This document shows positions 54,072-63,098 of a stretch of 64,000 nucleotides of DNA, piece by piece. The position numbers and the translations under genes are program-made. The stretch's first letter is position 1, and every line of letters begins with the position of its first letter. The DNA comes from Clostridia bacterium (GTDB lineage: Bacteria; Bacillota; Clostridia; Monoglobales; Monoglobaceae), in NCBI GenBank assembly GCA_900769795.1, contig CAAGHZ010000028.1:4238-68237 (forward strand), given 5' to 3'. The notes under the pieces were generated by a model. That model was given only the letters and a program-made list of their open reading frames with translations, made no database searches and was not told the DNA's origin.

Positions 54072-55904
54072 GTGAGTATTTTAGAAGAGATATATTCTGT
54101 AGATGATATAAAGAAATTAAATACCGACGAGATAAAAGCCCTTGCGTCTGAACTCAGGAGTTTTCTTGTAGATAAGGTGTCAAAAAACGGAGGGCACCTT
54201 TCGTCAAACCTTGGGGTTGTTGAACTTACCATCGCCATTTGTATGGAGTTTGACCCGTTCTATGACAGAATTATATGGGATGTAGGGCATCAGTCCTATG
54301 TATATAAGGTGCTGACAGGCAGAGGTGATATGTTTGACACCCTTCGCAAGATGGACGGGCTGTCGGGCTTTCCTAAAATATCTGAGAGCGAAGCGGATGC
54401 TTTTAACTCAGGCCACAGTTCTACATCTGTTTCGGCGGCGGCAGGCTTTGCGGCGGCAGAAAAAATAAAAGGCAGCGACGTCTGTGCCGTTGCGGTTATT
54501 GGTGATGGTGCAATGACAGGCGGAATGGCATTTGAGGCGCTAAATCACATAGGCAGCGCAAGACTGCCCGTTGTGGTTGTGCTAAACGACAACGGCATGT
54601 CAATATCCAAAAATGTCGGCGGACTTTCAAAACGCCTTAAAAGGATAAGAACAACGCAAAAGTATTTTCGTCTTAAGGCAGAGGTGAAGTCAATTCTTGA
54701 TACTATCCCTCTTATAGGCAAGCCATTTAAGAAGTTTGCCCACAGGCTAAAAAAGGCAATCAGAAATATGATTTTGCCCGGCACATTGTTCGAGGATTTG
54801 GGCTTTAAATATCTTGGTCCTATCGACGGGCATAATGTTACCGCTCTTTGTACGGTTTTAAAACGCGCAAAGGATATGCGCGAGCCTGTTATTGTCCATA
54901 TAAACACAAAAAAAGGCAAGGGATATGCCCCGGCAGAAAAAAATCCTGATTTGTTCCATGGAATATCGGGCTTTGACAAAGAGACAGGCGAGGTAGGGCA
55001 AAGTGCAAAGACGTGGTCTGACGTCTTTGGTGATGAAATCTGCCGCATAGCAGAGAAGAACAAAAATGTTGCGGCGGTTACGGCGGCAATGCCCCTTGGT
55101 ACAGGGCTTGAGAAGTTTGCAAAAATGTTCCCCGATAGATTTTTTGATGTGGCAATCGCAGAGCAGCATGCGGTTACGTTCTCAGCAGGACTTGCCTGCT
55201 CGGGACTTGTGCCCGTTGTGGCGGTGTACTCCACTTTTTTGCAAAGGGCCTATGACCAGATTATACACGATGTGGCTTTGATGGGATTGCACATTGTCTT
55301 CTGCATAGACAGATGCGGCCCCGTCGGCAGCGACGGAGAAACCCATCAGGGTATGTTCGATATCGGATATATGACTCAGGTGCCGGGGATGACAGTTTTG
55401 TCACCATCTAATGCAAAGGATTTTGCAAGGATGCTTGATTTTGCAGTTAACAAAGCAACGGGTCCCGTTGCGATAAGGTACCCGAGAGGTAACGTGGCAG
55501 ACAGAGATGCAGAGCCGATAGATGTGACAAAGTCAAGACTTATAAAGAATGGCAGCGATGTTTTAATCGTGGCAACAGGCGTGTCTGTCTGTGATGCCCT
55601 TTGTGCGGCAGAAATTTTAGAAAGAGACGGGATTTCTGCAGCGGTTGCAGATGTAAGATGCATAAAACCTATTGATAAAGAGTTTATGACAGAAAACGCA
55701 AAAGACAAGAAGATAGTTGCGTCAGTAGAGGACGGCACTGAGACGGGAGGTTTCGGCCAACAACTTGAAAGTATGCTTGGCAAGCCCGTTGTAAAGTTTG
55801 CCTATCCCGATGAGCCCATCTGTCAGGGCAGTATAGAAGAACTAAAAAAGAAGTATAAATTAGACAGCGAAGCAATAGCAAAAAGAATAAAAGAACAGAT
55901 ATAA
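54072..55904 (+). CDS. dxs: 1-deoxy-D-xylulose-5-phosphate synthase
   Basis: A 610-residue ThDP enzyme for the first step of the MEP isoprenoid pathway, feeding undecaprenyl carriers among others. SKNGGHLSSNLGVVELTIA, WDVGHQSYVYKVLTGR, GDGAMTGGMAFEALNHIG with NDNGMSIS, and AIAEQHAVTFSAGLA are the family blocks. GTG 54072 is preferred because GGAGGTGAGGG lies just before it; the longer frame from 54006 overlaps the upstream membrane-protein gene. A basic segment near 205-245 (KRLKRIRTTQKYFRLKAEV) is typical. Confidence 0.93.
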   Translation: MSILEEIYSVDDIKKLNTDEIKALASELRSFLVDKVSKNGGHLSSNLGVVELTIAICMEFDPFYDRIIWDVGHQSYVYKVLTGRGDMFDTLRKMDGLSGFPKISESEADAFNSGHSSTSVSAAAGFAAAEKIKGSDVCAVAVIGDGAMTGGMAFEALNHIGSARLPVVVVLNDNGMSISKNVGGLSKRLKRIRTTQKYFRLKAEVKSILDTIPLIGKPFKKFAHRLKKAIRNMILPGTLFEDLGFKYLGPIDGHNVTALCTVLKRAKDMREPVIVHINTKKGKGYAPAEKNPDLFHGISGFDKETGEVGQSAKTWSDVFGDEICRIAEKNKNVAAVTAAMPLGTGLEKFAKMFPDRFFDVAIAEQHAVTFSAGLACSGLVPVVAVYSTFLQRAYDQIIHDVALMGLHIVFCIDRCGPVGSDGETHQGMFDIGYMTQVPGMTVLSPSNAKDFARMLDFAVNKATGPVAIRYPRGNVADRDAEPIDVTKSRLIKNGSDVLIVATGVSVCDALCAAEILERDGISAAVADVRCIKPIDKEFMTENAKDKKIVASVEDGTETGGFGQQLESMLGKPVVKFAYPDEPICQGSIEELKKKYKLDSEAIAKRIKEQI

Positions 55905-55923
55905 AAGAGTTCAGAAAGACAGA

Positions 55924-56006
55924 AATGCGTAGGGGATGGGCTTGCTCCTTTCGCAATACAGACGGAAGATACCTTCCCCTGTGAATATATAAATATGTGT
56001 AATCTC
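55924..56006 (+). repeat. Decayed dispersed hairpin repeat, copy 3
   Basis: GCGTAGGGGATGGGCTTGCT and CCTTTCGCAATAC, then CCTTCCCCTGTGAATATATA and AATATGTGTAATCTC recall copies at 46631 and 49541, but both stems are interrupted. It separates dxs from tlyA. Confidence 0.6.
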
Positions 56007-56022
56007 AAAAGGAGGTGTACCT

Positions 56023-56814
56023 ATGGCAAAGCAGAGACTTGATGTGTACCTTACAGAATCAGGCATGGTTAGAAGCCGCAGTGAGGCACAGTCCATAATT
56101 ATGGCGGGCGAGGTCTATATCAACAACCAAAAGGCATCAAAGGCAGGAGAGCAGGTCAAGGGTGATGAGAATATAGAAATCCGCAGCAGCGCAAAGAAGT
56201 ATGTCAGCCGTGGCGGTCTTAAACTTGAGAAGGCGATGCAGGTGTTTCCTGTGTCTCCGAAAGGAAAAGTCTGTATGGACATAGGTGCATCAACAGGCGG
56301 ATTTACCGATTGCATGCTCCAAAACGGAGCCAAAAAGGTCTACGCGGTAGACGTTGGCTATGGTCAGCTTGCCTGGACGCTGAGAAACGACGAGAGAGTT
56401 GTCAATATGGAGCGTACCAATGTCAGGTATATAGAGGAGAAGGATATAGCGGAAAAGATAGACTTTTTCTCGGTTGATGTGTCGTTTATATCACTTGCCC
56501 TTGTTCTGCCTGTTGCGTGGAGACTTGGCAACGATGACCTGACAGGCGTTTGCCTGATAAAGCCACAGTTTGAGGCAGGGCGTGACAAAATCGGTAAAAA
56601 AGGTGTAGTCCGTGACAGCGCTGTTCACAAAGAGGTAATCAAAAAAGTTGTGGACTTTACAAAAGAAATTGGTTTTGCGGTGCTTGGAATCGACTATTCG
56701 CCTATAAAAGGGCCAGAGGGAAACATAGAATATTTAATGCACGTATCCAAGGTGGGCGAAAGTGTAGAAATTGATATAGATGGGTTAGTTGATAAATCTC
56801 ATACAGAGATATAA
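56023..56814 (+). CDS. tlyA: TlyA family rRNA (cytidine-2'-O)-methyltransferase
   Basis: A 263-residue protein with an N-terminal S4 RNA-binding domain (QRLDVYLTESGMVRSRSEAQ) and an FtsJ-like methyltransferase domain (MDIGASTGGFTDCMLQNGAK, DVGYGQLAW, DVSFISLALVLP, LIKPQFEAGR). In mycobacteria TlyA modifies 16S and 23S rRNA; the old hemolysin name is likely misleading. Strong AAGGAGG before the ATG. It starts the tlyA-nadK-recN set common in Firmicutes. Confidence 0.93.
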   Translation: MAKQRLDVYLTESGMVRSRSEAQSIIMAGEVYINNQKASKAGEQVKGDENIEIRSSAKKYVSRGGLKLEKAMQVFPVSPKGKVCMDIGASTGGFTDCMLQNGAKKVYAVDVGYGQLAWTLRNDERVVNMERTNVRYIEEKDIAEKIDFFSVDVSFISLALVLPVAWRLGNDDLTGVCLIKPQFEAGRDKIGKKGVVRDSAVHKEVIKKVVDFTKEIGFAVLGIDYSPIKGPEGNIEYLMHVSKVGESVEIDIDGLVDKSHTEI

Positions 56815-56829
56815 GCGGGGTGATTGCTT

Positions 56830-57678
56830 GTGAAAAAGTTTGTTGTAATCCCAAACGAATCAAGAGACGAGAACTTATGTGAGACAAAAAGGGTTATAGA
56901 AATTCTAAAAGGGCACGGAGCGGAAGTGTATGCCCAGAGCCAGTACAAAGGAAGACTTGGTGCAGTCCACGAGTTTGGCACTTCGGATCAGATTTTTAAG
57001 GATGCGGATGCGGCAGTCGTCCTCGGTGGTGACGGAACAATCCTCGGGGTTGCCAAGTCTGCGGCAAGATACAATGTGCCAATCATTGGAATAAACCTTG
57101 GCAACCTTGGTTTTCTTGCTCCTGCAGAAAAGGGAGATTATTCGATTTTTGATTGTATCTTCAGTGGAGACTATCGGGTGGAGAGTTGTATGATGCTCGA
57201 TGCAGTAGTTGTAAAACAAGGAGTAGAGGGAGCAAGTTTTCTTGCCCTAAATGATATAGTTGCCTCTGCCGCAGGAGAGTCGAAGATAATAAACGTATCT
57301 GCCTCAGTAAATGGTACGAATATAGGTTCATATCTTGCGGACGGAATGATAGTTGCAACGGCAGTTGGGTCTACTGCGTATTCTTTATCGGCAGGCGGAG
57401 CGGTGCTTCATCCTGACCTTGATGCAATGATAATCACGCCTATTTGCCCTCATACCCTGAAGGCAAGAAGCACAGTTGTGCCGGGCAATGACGAGATATG
57501 GATAAGGGGCGCGCGTCCTCATCGTGCTGATTTGTCGATTTCAATCGATGGTAAGACGGTTGGAATTTTAGAAGAGGGAGAGTTTATAAAGATTACAAAA
57601 TCAAAGTACAGAACAAGGCTTATAAAGCCACAAAACAGAAACTTTTTTGATGTACTGAGAGAAAAATTATCAGATTAG
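56830..57678 (+). CDS. nadK: NAD kinase
   Basis: A 282-residue NAD kinase supplying NADP. VVLGGDGTILG with the GGDGT motif (about 62-67) and NLGNLGFLAPAEKGD are present, then the NE/D-type LALNDIVASAA and the glycine-rich DGMIVATAVGSTAYSLSAGG. GTG 56830 follows GGGGTGA at 6 bases; the TTG six bases earlier is too close. Positioned between tlyA and recN. The argR gene often found here is absent. Confidence 0.94.
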   Translation: MKKFVVIPNESRDENLCETKRVIEILKGHGAEVYAQSQYKGRLGAVHEFGTSDQIFKDADAAVVLGGDGTILGVAKSAARYNVPIIGINLGNLGFLAPAEKGDYSIFDCIFSGDYRVESCMMLDAVVVKQGVEGASFLALNDIVASAAGESKIINVSASVNGTNIGSYLADGMIVATAVGSTAYSLSAGGAVLHPDLDAMIITPICPHTLKARSTVVPGNDEIWIRGARPHRADLSISIDGKTVGILEEGEFIKITKSKYRTRLIKPQNRNFFDVLREKLSD

Positions 57679-57697
57679 TAAGTAAGGGGGGATACCG

Positions 57698-59407
57698 ATG
57701 CTGAGAGAACTCCATATTAAAAATATAGCAGTAATCGAAGAGGTTGCCGTTGAGTTTAACGAGGGATTTCAGGTGTTGACGGGTGAAACAGGTGCAGGTA
57801 AATCTATATTGATTGATTCTATCGGAATGGCACTTGGCAGCCGCGGCAGCCGTGACCTTATCCGCACAGGGGCAGAGTATGCGTCGGTGGACCTGGCCTT
57901 TGAGATTGAAGAAAACGAAACCATAGAAAGACTTACAGAACTTGGTATAGAGTGCGAGGACGGAACCGTCTTAATCAGTCGCAGACTATTTCCTGACGGC
58001 AAGAGCAAGTGCCACATAAACGGCAGACTTACACCCCTTAATGTTGTCAAAGAAGCAGGGGCGTTTTTGCTGACAGTACACGGGCAGAATGATAACCAGA
58101 GCATTCTTATGCCAAAGACCCATATAAAATTTGTTGACGAGTATGGTGCACTTTCAGAACTGCTTGGCGAGTACAAAGAAGGGTATGGCGCTTTAAAGGG
58201 AATAGAAAAGTCCCTTGAAGAACTCCGTGCCGACGAAAGCGAAAAAGAAAGATTGACAGAACTTCTAAGTTTTCAGGCAGAGGAGATTGAGATGGCAAAA
58301 CTAAAGCCTGATGAAGAAGAAGAACTCATCGAGAGGCGGAGTTTTCTGCAAAACGCAGAACAGATTGCAGAATCTGCAGGGGGTGCGTACTTTGCGCTCC
58401 ATGGCGGAGACGAGAGTGACAATGGTGCCTGCGACGGACTTGCCGATGCCATAAGGCGACTTGAAGCCGTGAAGGATTATGACCCGAGGCTCAATGGTTA
58501 CTATGAGGTTTTATCCTCGGTTATGGCAGACGTGGACGATGTGACAAGAGAACTGCGCGCCTATAAAGACGGCGTTGATTATTCAACAGAGGAACTCGAC
58601 GAAACAGAGGCAAGACTAAGTCTTATAAGTACGCTGAAGCGTAAATACGGACAGACAGTAGAAGAGATAATAGAGTTTGGCAAAGCGGCGAGAGAGAGGC
58701 TTTGTGACATAGAGAGAAGCGACGAGAAAAGAGAAGAACTCATCGCCAAACTCAAACACGAGACAGAGAAACTTGCAGAGACGGCAGACCGCCTGACAAA
58801 GGCAAGAATGGCGGCGGCAATATCCCTGCAGGAGAAGATAATGAAAGAACTTTGTGACCTTGATATGCAAAAGATGCGATTTTCTGTCAGCGTAGCGCCT
58901 CTTGAGGACGAGGATGGCAATATAAAGTTTGGTACAGACGGATGCGACAGGGTTGAGTTTTTAATCTCGGCCAACCCCGGCGAGGATTTAAAGCCTCTTT
59001 CCAAAATTGCATCGGGTGGCGAGATGTCAAGAATTATGCTTGCGATTAAGTCGGTGTTGTCAGGCACTGACAGTATAGAAACTATGATTTTTGACGAGAT
59101 TGACACAGGTGTGTCGGGCAGAGCGGCGCAGAAAATATCCGAGAAGATGGGTATGCTCGCCTCGTCGAGACAACTTTTGTGTATCACCCATCTTGCGCAG
59201 ATTGCGGCAATGGCAGACCACCATTATATGATAGAAAAAACGTCGGCAGATGACAGTACAAAAACAACTGTCAGACATATAGACGGGACCGAGAGAGTAA
59301 CCGAACTTGCGAGAATTATAGGTGGCGTAAAGGTTACTGATTTGACTATGAGTGCGGCTTGCGAGATGCTTGATATGGCAAATGCGTACAAGATGGCGGG
59401 CAGATAA
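57698..59407 (+). CDS. recN: DNA repair protein RecN
   Basis: A 569-residue SMC-like ATPase acting early in double-strand-break repair. Walker A is LTGETGAGKSILIDSI (about 28-43), the coiled-coil arms occupy about 150-370, the ABC signature is ASGGEMSRIMLA and Walker B is TMIFDEIDTGVSG. ITHLAQIAAMADHHYMIEK is a hallmark. GGGGGGA precedes the ATG. Normal length. Confidence 0.95.
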   Translation: MLRELHIKNIAVIEEVAVEFNEGFQVLTGETGAGKSILIDSIGMALGSRGSRDLIRTGAEYASVDLAFEIEENETIERLTELGIECEDGTVLISRRLFPDGKSKCHINGRLTPLNVVKEAGAFLLTVHGQNDNQSILMPKTHIKFVDEYGALSELLGEYKEGYGALKGIEKSLEELRADESEKERLTELLSFQAEEIEMAKLKPDEEEELIERRSFLQNAEQIAESAGGAYFALHGGDESDNGACDGLADAIRRLEAVKDYDPRLNGYYEVLSSVMADVDDVTRELRAYKDGVDYSTEELDETEARLSLISTLKRKYGQTVEEIIEFGKAARERLCDIERSDEKREELIAKLKHETEKLAETADRLTKARMAAAISLQEKIMKELCDLDMQKMRFSVSVAPLEDEDGNIKFGTDGCDRVEFLISANPGEDLKPLSKIASGGEMSRIMLAIKSVLSGTDSIETMIFDEIDTGVSGRAAQKISEKMGMLASSRQLLCITHLAQIAAMADHHYMIEKTSADDSTKTTVRHIDGTERVTELARIIGGVKVTDLTMSAACEMLDMANAYKMAGR

Positions 59408-59428
59408 ATTTTGAAAAGGGTGACAAAG

Positions 59429-59821
59429 ATGGTGCAGACGGGATATGTGGTAGAGTTGACAGACTGCGGCGCAAAGGTCAGAGTTGACAGAGAGTCTGCC
59501 TGTGGCGGCAACTGCGTCAGTTGCAAGGGATGCCCTGCCTCTGCGGTGATTGTAGAGTGCACTGTTTCAGAAAAGTTAAGCATCGGCGATGAGGTAAGGC
59601 TTGTTATGGACAACGGCAGTTTCTTCAAAAATGCCGCGCTCGGCTACGGCTTGCCGATTGTACTGATGATTGTCGGTGCAGTTGTTGGGTACTTTGCCTT
59701 AAAATCCGAGGGGGCGTCGGTACTCGGCGCGATAACGGGTGTTGTGCTTGGAATGATGGCGCTTAAAATCGGCTTTAAAAATAGAAAAATCCGCATAATG
59801 GCAACAAGAACAGAGATATAA
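59429..59821 (+). CDS. RseC/SoxR-reducing-system-like membrane protein
   Basis: A 131-residue protein with an N-terminal soluble domain and two membrane helices (GYGLPIVLMIVGAVVGYFAL and SVLGAITGVVLGMMAL). The cysteine cluster ACGGNCVSCKGC (CX3CX2CX2C) matches RseC-like proteins associated with Rnf electron transport and SoxR reduction, and may bind an iron-sulfur cluster. ATG 59429 follows AAAAGGGTG; the frame can be opened at TTG 59411 only without a ribosome site. No rnf genes are in the window. Confidence 0.82.
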   Translation: MVQTGYVVELTDCGAKVRVDRESACGGNCVSCKGCPASAVIVECTVSEKLSIGDEVRLVMDNGSFFKNAALGYGLPIVLMIVGAVVGYFALKSEGASVLGAITGVVLGMMALKIGFKNRKIRIMATRTEI

Positions 59822-59840
59822 AGAGAGGACAAAACTGATT

Positions 59841-61754
59841 ATGTTGATTTCCGCCCATAATCTTGAAAAAAGATTTTCGGATAACGTGATATTTCAAAAC
59901 GTAAGTCTGACCATAGAGGACAAGTGTCGCTATGGTCTCATTGGCGTGAACGGAGCGGGCAAATCAACGCTTTTGTCGGTGCTCCTTGGAGAACTCGACT
60001 ATGACGAGGGAGAACTTTTTACAAAATCGGGCCTCAGCCTTGGTGTGCTGAAACAGAACTCAGGCCTTGAGAGAGAAAGCACCATAATCGCAGAGATGCG
60101 CCTTGTGTTTCAGGATGTCCTGGATGCAGAGGCGGCAATGCGAGAGATTGAATATAAAATGTCTGAGGTGACTGACCACGAAAGTAGCGAGTATCGTTCT
60201 CTTGCGGCGTCTTATGCGGCAAAGCAGGCATATATTGACAGTCGCGACGGCTATAATATGGATGTAAAAATCAAGACGGTTTTAAATGGTATGGGGTTTC
60301 CCGACAGAGCCCTTGATACGCCGATAAACATCCTAAGCGGTGGTGAAAAGACGAGACTTGCAATAGCAAGGCTTCTTTTGGAAGAGCCTGAACTTTTAGT
60401 CCTTGACGAGCCTACCAACCACCTTGATTTTAAGACTCTTAACTGGCTTGAAGAATACCTTACAGACTATAAGGGTGCAATCTTTGTAGTGTCCCACGAC
60501 AGATATTTCTTAGACAAAATCGTGGATAATATATTTGAGATAGAAAGAGGCAGACTAAACACCTACAAGGGCAACTATTCTTCCTATCTTGTGCAGAAAG
60601 AAGAGCGACTTGAGCGCAGCATCAAAGAGTATCAGGCGCAGAGAGAGGAGATTGCCAAACTTCAGGATTATGTGGACAGAAATATGGCAAGGGCATCAAC
60701 TTCTGCCAGTGCAAAGTCAAGACAAAAGGTTCTTGACAATATGGAGATTTTAGAGGACCCTGAGTTTGTAAACAAGAAAATCCGTCTGCGGTTTGAAAAA
60801 ACAAAAGAGCCGTACAAGGATGTGTTGACGGTAAGCAACCTGACTGTCGAGGTGGGAGAAGAGAGAAAAGCGCTCTGTAAAAATGTAAATCTCTCTGTAA
60901 AACGTGGCGAAAAAATCGCCGTAATCGGAGAGAACGGAATCGGAAAGTCGTCGTTTTTTAAGATTATTCAGGATATAATCCCGCATTACACAGGCGAGGT
61001 TGTGTGGGGCAAGAATACAAGCATAAGTTATTACGAACAGGAAAATTTAAACCTTGACCCCAAAAAGCAGGCGATTGATGAGTTGTGGGACAGGTTTCCG
61101 CACATCCCCGAGGCACAGGTGCGCCGTATGCTTGGCAATGTTTTGCTGACTCAGGAAGATGTCTTCAAGCCCGTCGGGGTAATCAGCGGCGGAGAGAGAG
61201 CAAGGCTTGCCCTTTGCATAATAATGCTTGAAAAATCAAATGTGCTCCTCCTTGACGAGCCGACAAACCACCTTGATTTGAGTTCAAAGGAAGTTTTAGA
61301 GGCAGCCCTTGGTGAGTATGACGGAACGGCACTTTTTATCTCCCATGACAGATACCTTCTGAGCAAGGTGCCCGACAAGATAATCGAGATAACAAGAGAC
61401 GGCGCCGTTGTTTATGACGGAAACTATGAGTATTACAAAGAGCGCCTGATTTTTAATAAAAAGAAGGCAGAGACAGAGGAAAAACCTCAAAAGCCCGCAC
61501 AAAAGAGCGAGAGCGGATACAGAACCAAAGAGCAACGCAGAGCCGACGCACAGAGAAAGCAGCGTATAAGAGAACTTGAAAACGAGATTTCTTATCTTGA
61601 AGAAACTTGCGCCGCTCTTGAAGAAGAACTTGCAAGTGAGGCAGTATACACAAGTTTTGAACTGATGACAGAAAAATCCCTTCAACTTGAAGAAGCAAAT
61701 AACAAACTTGAAAAATGCTTTGAAGAATGGGAGCAGTTAAGTGAGGAAGAATAA
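59841..61754 (+). CDS. ABC-F family ATP-binding protein
   Basis: A 637-residue soluble twin-ATPase without membrane helices. Both nucleotide sites are complete: GVNGAGKSTL and SGGEKTRLAIARLL with LLVLDEPTNHLD in the first, and GENGIGKSSF, SGGERARLALCIIM and LLLDEPTNHLD in the second. The linker between them (about 240-310) is the P-site tRNA-interacting motif region, and a C-terminal coiled coil follows (570-637). ABC-F proteins act on ribosomes in translation or antibiotic resistance; the layout is nearest the Uup/YdiF type. It is the last gene of the tlyA run and has a strong terminator. Confidence 0.93.
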   Translation: MLISAHNLEKRFSDNVIFQNVSLTIEDKCRYGLIGVNGAGKSTLLSVLLGELDYDEGELFTKSGLSLGVLKQNSGLERESTIIAEMRLVFQDVLDAEAAMREIEYKMSEVTDHESSEYRSLAASYAAKQAYIDSRDGYNMDVKIKTVLNGMGFPDRALDTPINILSGGEKTRLAIARLLLEEPELLVLDEPTNHLDFKTLNWLEEYLTDYKGAIFVVSHDRYFLDKIVDNIFEIERGRLNTYKGNYSSYLVQKEERLERSIKEYQAQREEIAKLQDYVDRNMARASTSASAKSRQKVLDNMEILEDPEFVNKKIRLRFEKTKEPYKDVLTVSNLTVEVGEERKALCKNVNLSVKRGEKIAVIGENGIGKSSFFKIIQDIIPHYTGEVVWGKNTSISYYEQENLNLDPKKQAIDELWDRFPHIPEAQVRRMLGNVLLTQEDVFKPVGVISGGERARLALCIIMLEKSNVLLLDEPTNHLDLSSKEVLEAALGEYDGTALFISHDRYLLSKVPDKIIEITRDGAVVYDGNYEYYKERLIFNKKKAETEEKPQKPAQKSESGYRTKEQRRADAQRKQRIRELENEISYLEETCAALEEELASEAVYTSFELMTEKSLQLEEANNKLEKCFEEWEQLSEEE

Positions 61755-61756
61755 TA

Positions 61757-61791
61757 AAAACGATATTTCCGTACGGAAATATCGTTTTTTT
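61757..61791. terminator. Palindromic bidirectional terminator
   Basis: A perfect 32-base palindrome, AAAACGATATTTCCGT and its complement (61757-61788), followed by a T run. It separates the ABC-F gene from the convergent toxin operon. Confidence 0.9.
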
Positions 61792-61798
61792 ATGTAAA

Positions 61799-61820
61799 GA
61801 AACGACACGCAGGTCGTTTC
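61799..61820 (-). terminator. Hairpin after the toxin operon
   Basis: On the minus strand GAAACGAC pairs with GTCGTTTC around CTGCGT, followed by TTTACA. A likely terminator of the toxin operon, though the U run is short. Confidence 0.55.
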
Positions 61821-61838
61821 CTACGCTTCCCTGTAACT

Positions 61839-62051
61839 TTAAGGATTGCGGGTGGAGCCGACCTCGCCGACAAAAGGAATAGCGCCAAGGGCACTAAGCC
61901 CTGCCGATACATAATCGCCTCTTGCAAGGTCAACACGTATCGATATAAGGTTTGTAAAAGTGTCAATCCCGGGGATAAGCGATGCAGCAGAGAGCAGATA
62001 ACTCAGCGCATCTAAACTGCTATCTTTTGAAAATTTGTTTAATCCAAACAT
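61839..62051 (-). pseudogene. Truncated PT-TG pre-toxin domain (orphan copy)
   Basis: A 70-codon frame whose residues 12-65 (SLDALSYLLSAASLIPGID onwards to ALGAIPFVGEVG) nearly repeat the N-terminal domain of the toxin at 62541-63098, then stop after STRNP. It lacks any toxin tip. It overlaps the end of the immunity-like gene by 32 bases and begins with unrelated codons, so it looks like a leftover fragment of a second toxin gene rather than a working one. PT-TG domains are short helical/glycine modules before toxin tips in polymorphic toxins. Confidence 0.75.
61882..62021 (-). repeat. 140-bp direct repeat, downstream copy
   Basis: Same-orientation copy of 62917-63056 with about nine mismatches in 140 by eye. 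Weaker similarity extends a further 20 bases on the low-coordinate side. Confidence 0.9.
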
Positions 62052-62526
62052 ACTCTTGCTTTAAAAATAATTGAAAATTACATAGCAAATGTTGCATTCT
62101 CTCAAATTCTGTATACTTTGATATTTCGGTTTCATCTTCCGCCGGCATATAAGGTATAAAATTGTCCATATCTGCCGGATATCCAAAATCTGCATATGCA
62201 CTCTCTATCAGTTCAAATAGTTTCTCAGCATCATCTATTTTTTCGAGGATATCCTGTAGAATTACATATCTAATTATTCTTTTTTCTTTTTCTGCATTGC
62301 GTTTGTTATTTTCATTATTAATAATTTCTAACACATTGTCCTTTGTGCAGTCACCTAGAATTAACAAATCAATTAATTTTGAGTTATCACAATCTAAATT
62401 TTTATTCAGATATTCATTTGCATATTCTATTATAAATTCAGGAGCAATAATATCATTTTCAATGCCCCAACACAAACTATTAATTGATAAAATATCCAAA
62501 TGATTTTTTACGTTTATTTCATACAT
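62020..62526 (-). CDS. Immunity-like protein of the toxin cassette
   Basis: A 168-residue acidic cytoplasmic protein directly after the toxin gene, where immunity genes lie. It contains ESAYADFGYPADMDNFIPYM near residue 110-130, which from memory resembles the DUF2247 group of putative immunity proteins; this family name is tentative. ATG 62526 follows AAAGGAG at 8 bases. The gene is clearly richer in A and T than the flanking housekeeping genes, as is the toxin tip, suggesting they arrived together. It would bind and neutralise the cognate toxin. Confidence 0.6.
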   Translation of the reverse strand: MYEINVKNHLDILSINSLCWGIENDIIAPEFIIEYANEYLNKNLDCDNSKLIDLLILGDCTKDNVLEIINNENNKRNAEKEKRIIRYVILQDILEKIDDAEKLFELIESAYADFGYPADMDNFIPYMPAEDETEISKYTEFERMQHLLCNFQLFLKQEYVWIKQIFKR

Positions 62527-62540
62527 TATACATACTCCTT

Positions 62541-63098
62541 TCATCGGAAATTAGGTTTGCCTGTAATTTTTCCACCTTCAATAAATCGTCTGTGTGTTAC
62601 ACCTTTATTTTTATCAAAAATCCATTCAAAGACCCCATCTTTACCATTCAAACTTCCTTTTGCCTGATACAATGTCCTTATTTTTCCATCTCCGCCTTTT
62701 AGTTTGAAATTTTTTGCACTGTTAGCATAATTATCAACAATATTTGTGAAATTGTGATATTTATCAATTTTTAAAGCACTACCAACACGGTTGGCTTTTA
62801 CTATTGGATTTTTAATTGTTTTTTGAATTTTTTTCGTTGCTTTAGCCGCATCTACAGTTTTATCTGCCATTTTAGCAAGTTTTGCAGTGTCACCGATTTC
62901 ACCGACAACTGGAATTGCGCCAAGGGCACTAAGCCCTGCCGATACATAATCTCCTCTTGCAAGGTCAACAGGTATTGACGCAAGATTGGTAAAAGTGTCA
63001 ATCCCGGGGATAAGCGATGCAGCAGAGAGCAGATAACTCAGTGCATCTAAACTGCTTCCTCTGGTATTGCCGAAATTTCCTCCTGTTCCTCCACCCAT
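62541..63098 (-). CDS. Polymorphic toxin with PT-TG pre-toxin domain
   Basis: A 185-residue toxin-like protein. A short glycine-rich head (MGGGTGGNFGNTRGS) is followed by the PT-TG pre-toxin domain (about 16-75: LDALSYLLSAASLIPGID, VDLARGDYVSAGLSALG) and a C-terminal tip (about 110-185) with NFTNIVDNYANSAKNFKLKG, then NGKDGVFEWIFDKN and VTHRRFIEGGKITGKPN. I recall this tip at the ends of LXG/PT-TG toxins; activity unknown, perhaps an RNase. There is no LXG, signal or other export domain. Its start overlaps the DUF4417 stop as TAATG, so the two are translationally coupled. Confidence 0.7.
   Translation of the reverse strand: MGGGTGGNFGNTRGSSLDALSYLLSAASLIPGIDTFTNLASIPVDLARGDYVSAGLSALGAIPVVGEIGDTAKLAKMADKTVDAAKATKKIQKTIKNPIVKANRVGSALKIDKYHNFTNIVDNYANSAKNFKLKGGDGKIRTLYQAKGSLNGKDGVFEWIFDKNKGVTHRRFIEGGKITGKPNFR
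62917..63056 (-). repeat. 140-bp direct repeat, upstream copy
   Basis: Encodes the PT-TG core of the complete toxin. The partner is 61882-62021, 1,035 bases away in the same orientation. Between them lie the toxin tip and the immunity-like gene. Confidence 0.9.

Noticed and set aside
54545..55234. 229-codon minus-strand frame over dxs
   Set aside because: Antisense shadow of a well-conserved enzyme gene, with no ribosome site or recognisable domain.
61757..61788. Perfect 32-base palindrome as a mobile-element end
   Set aside because: Followed by a T run and placed between convergent genes, it is explained as a bidirectional terminator.
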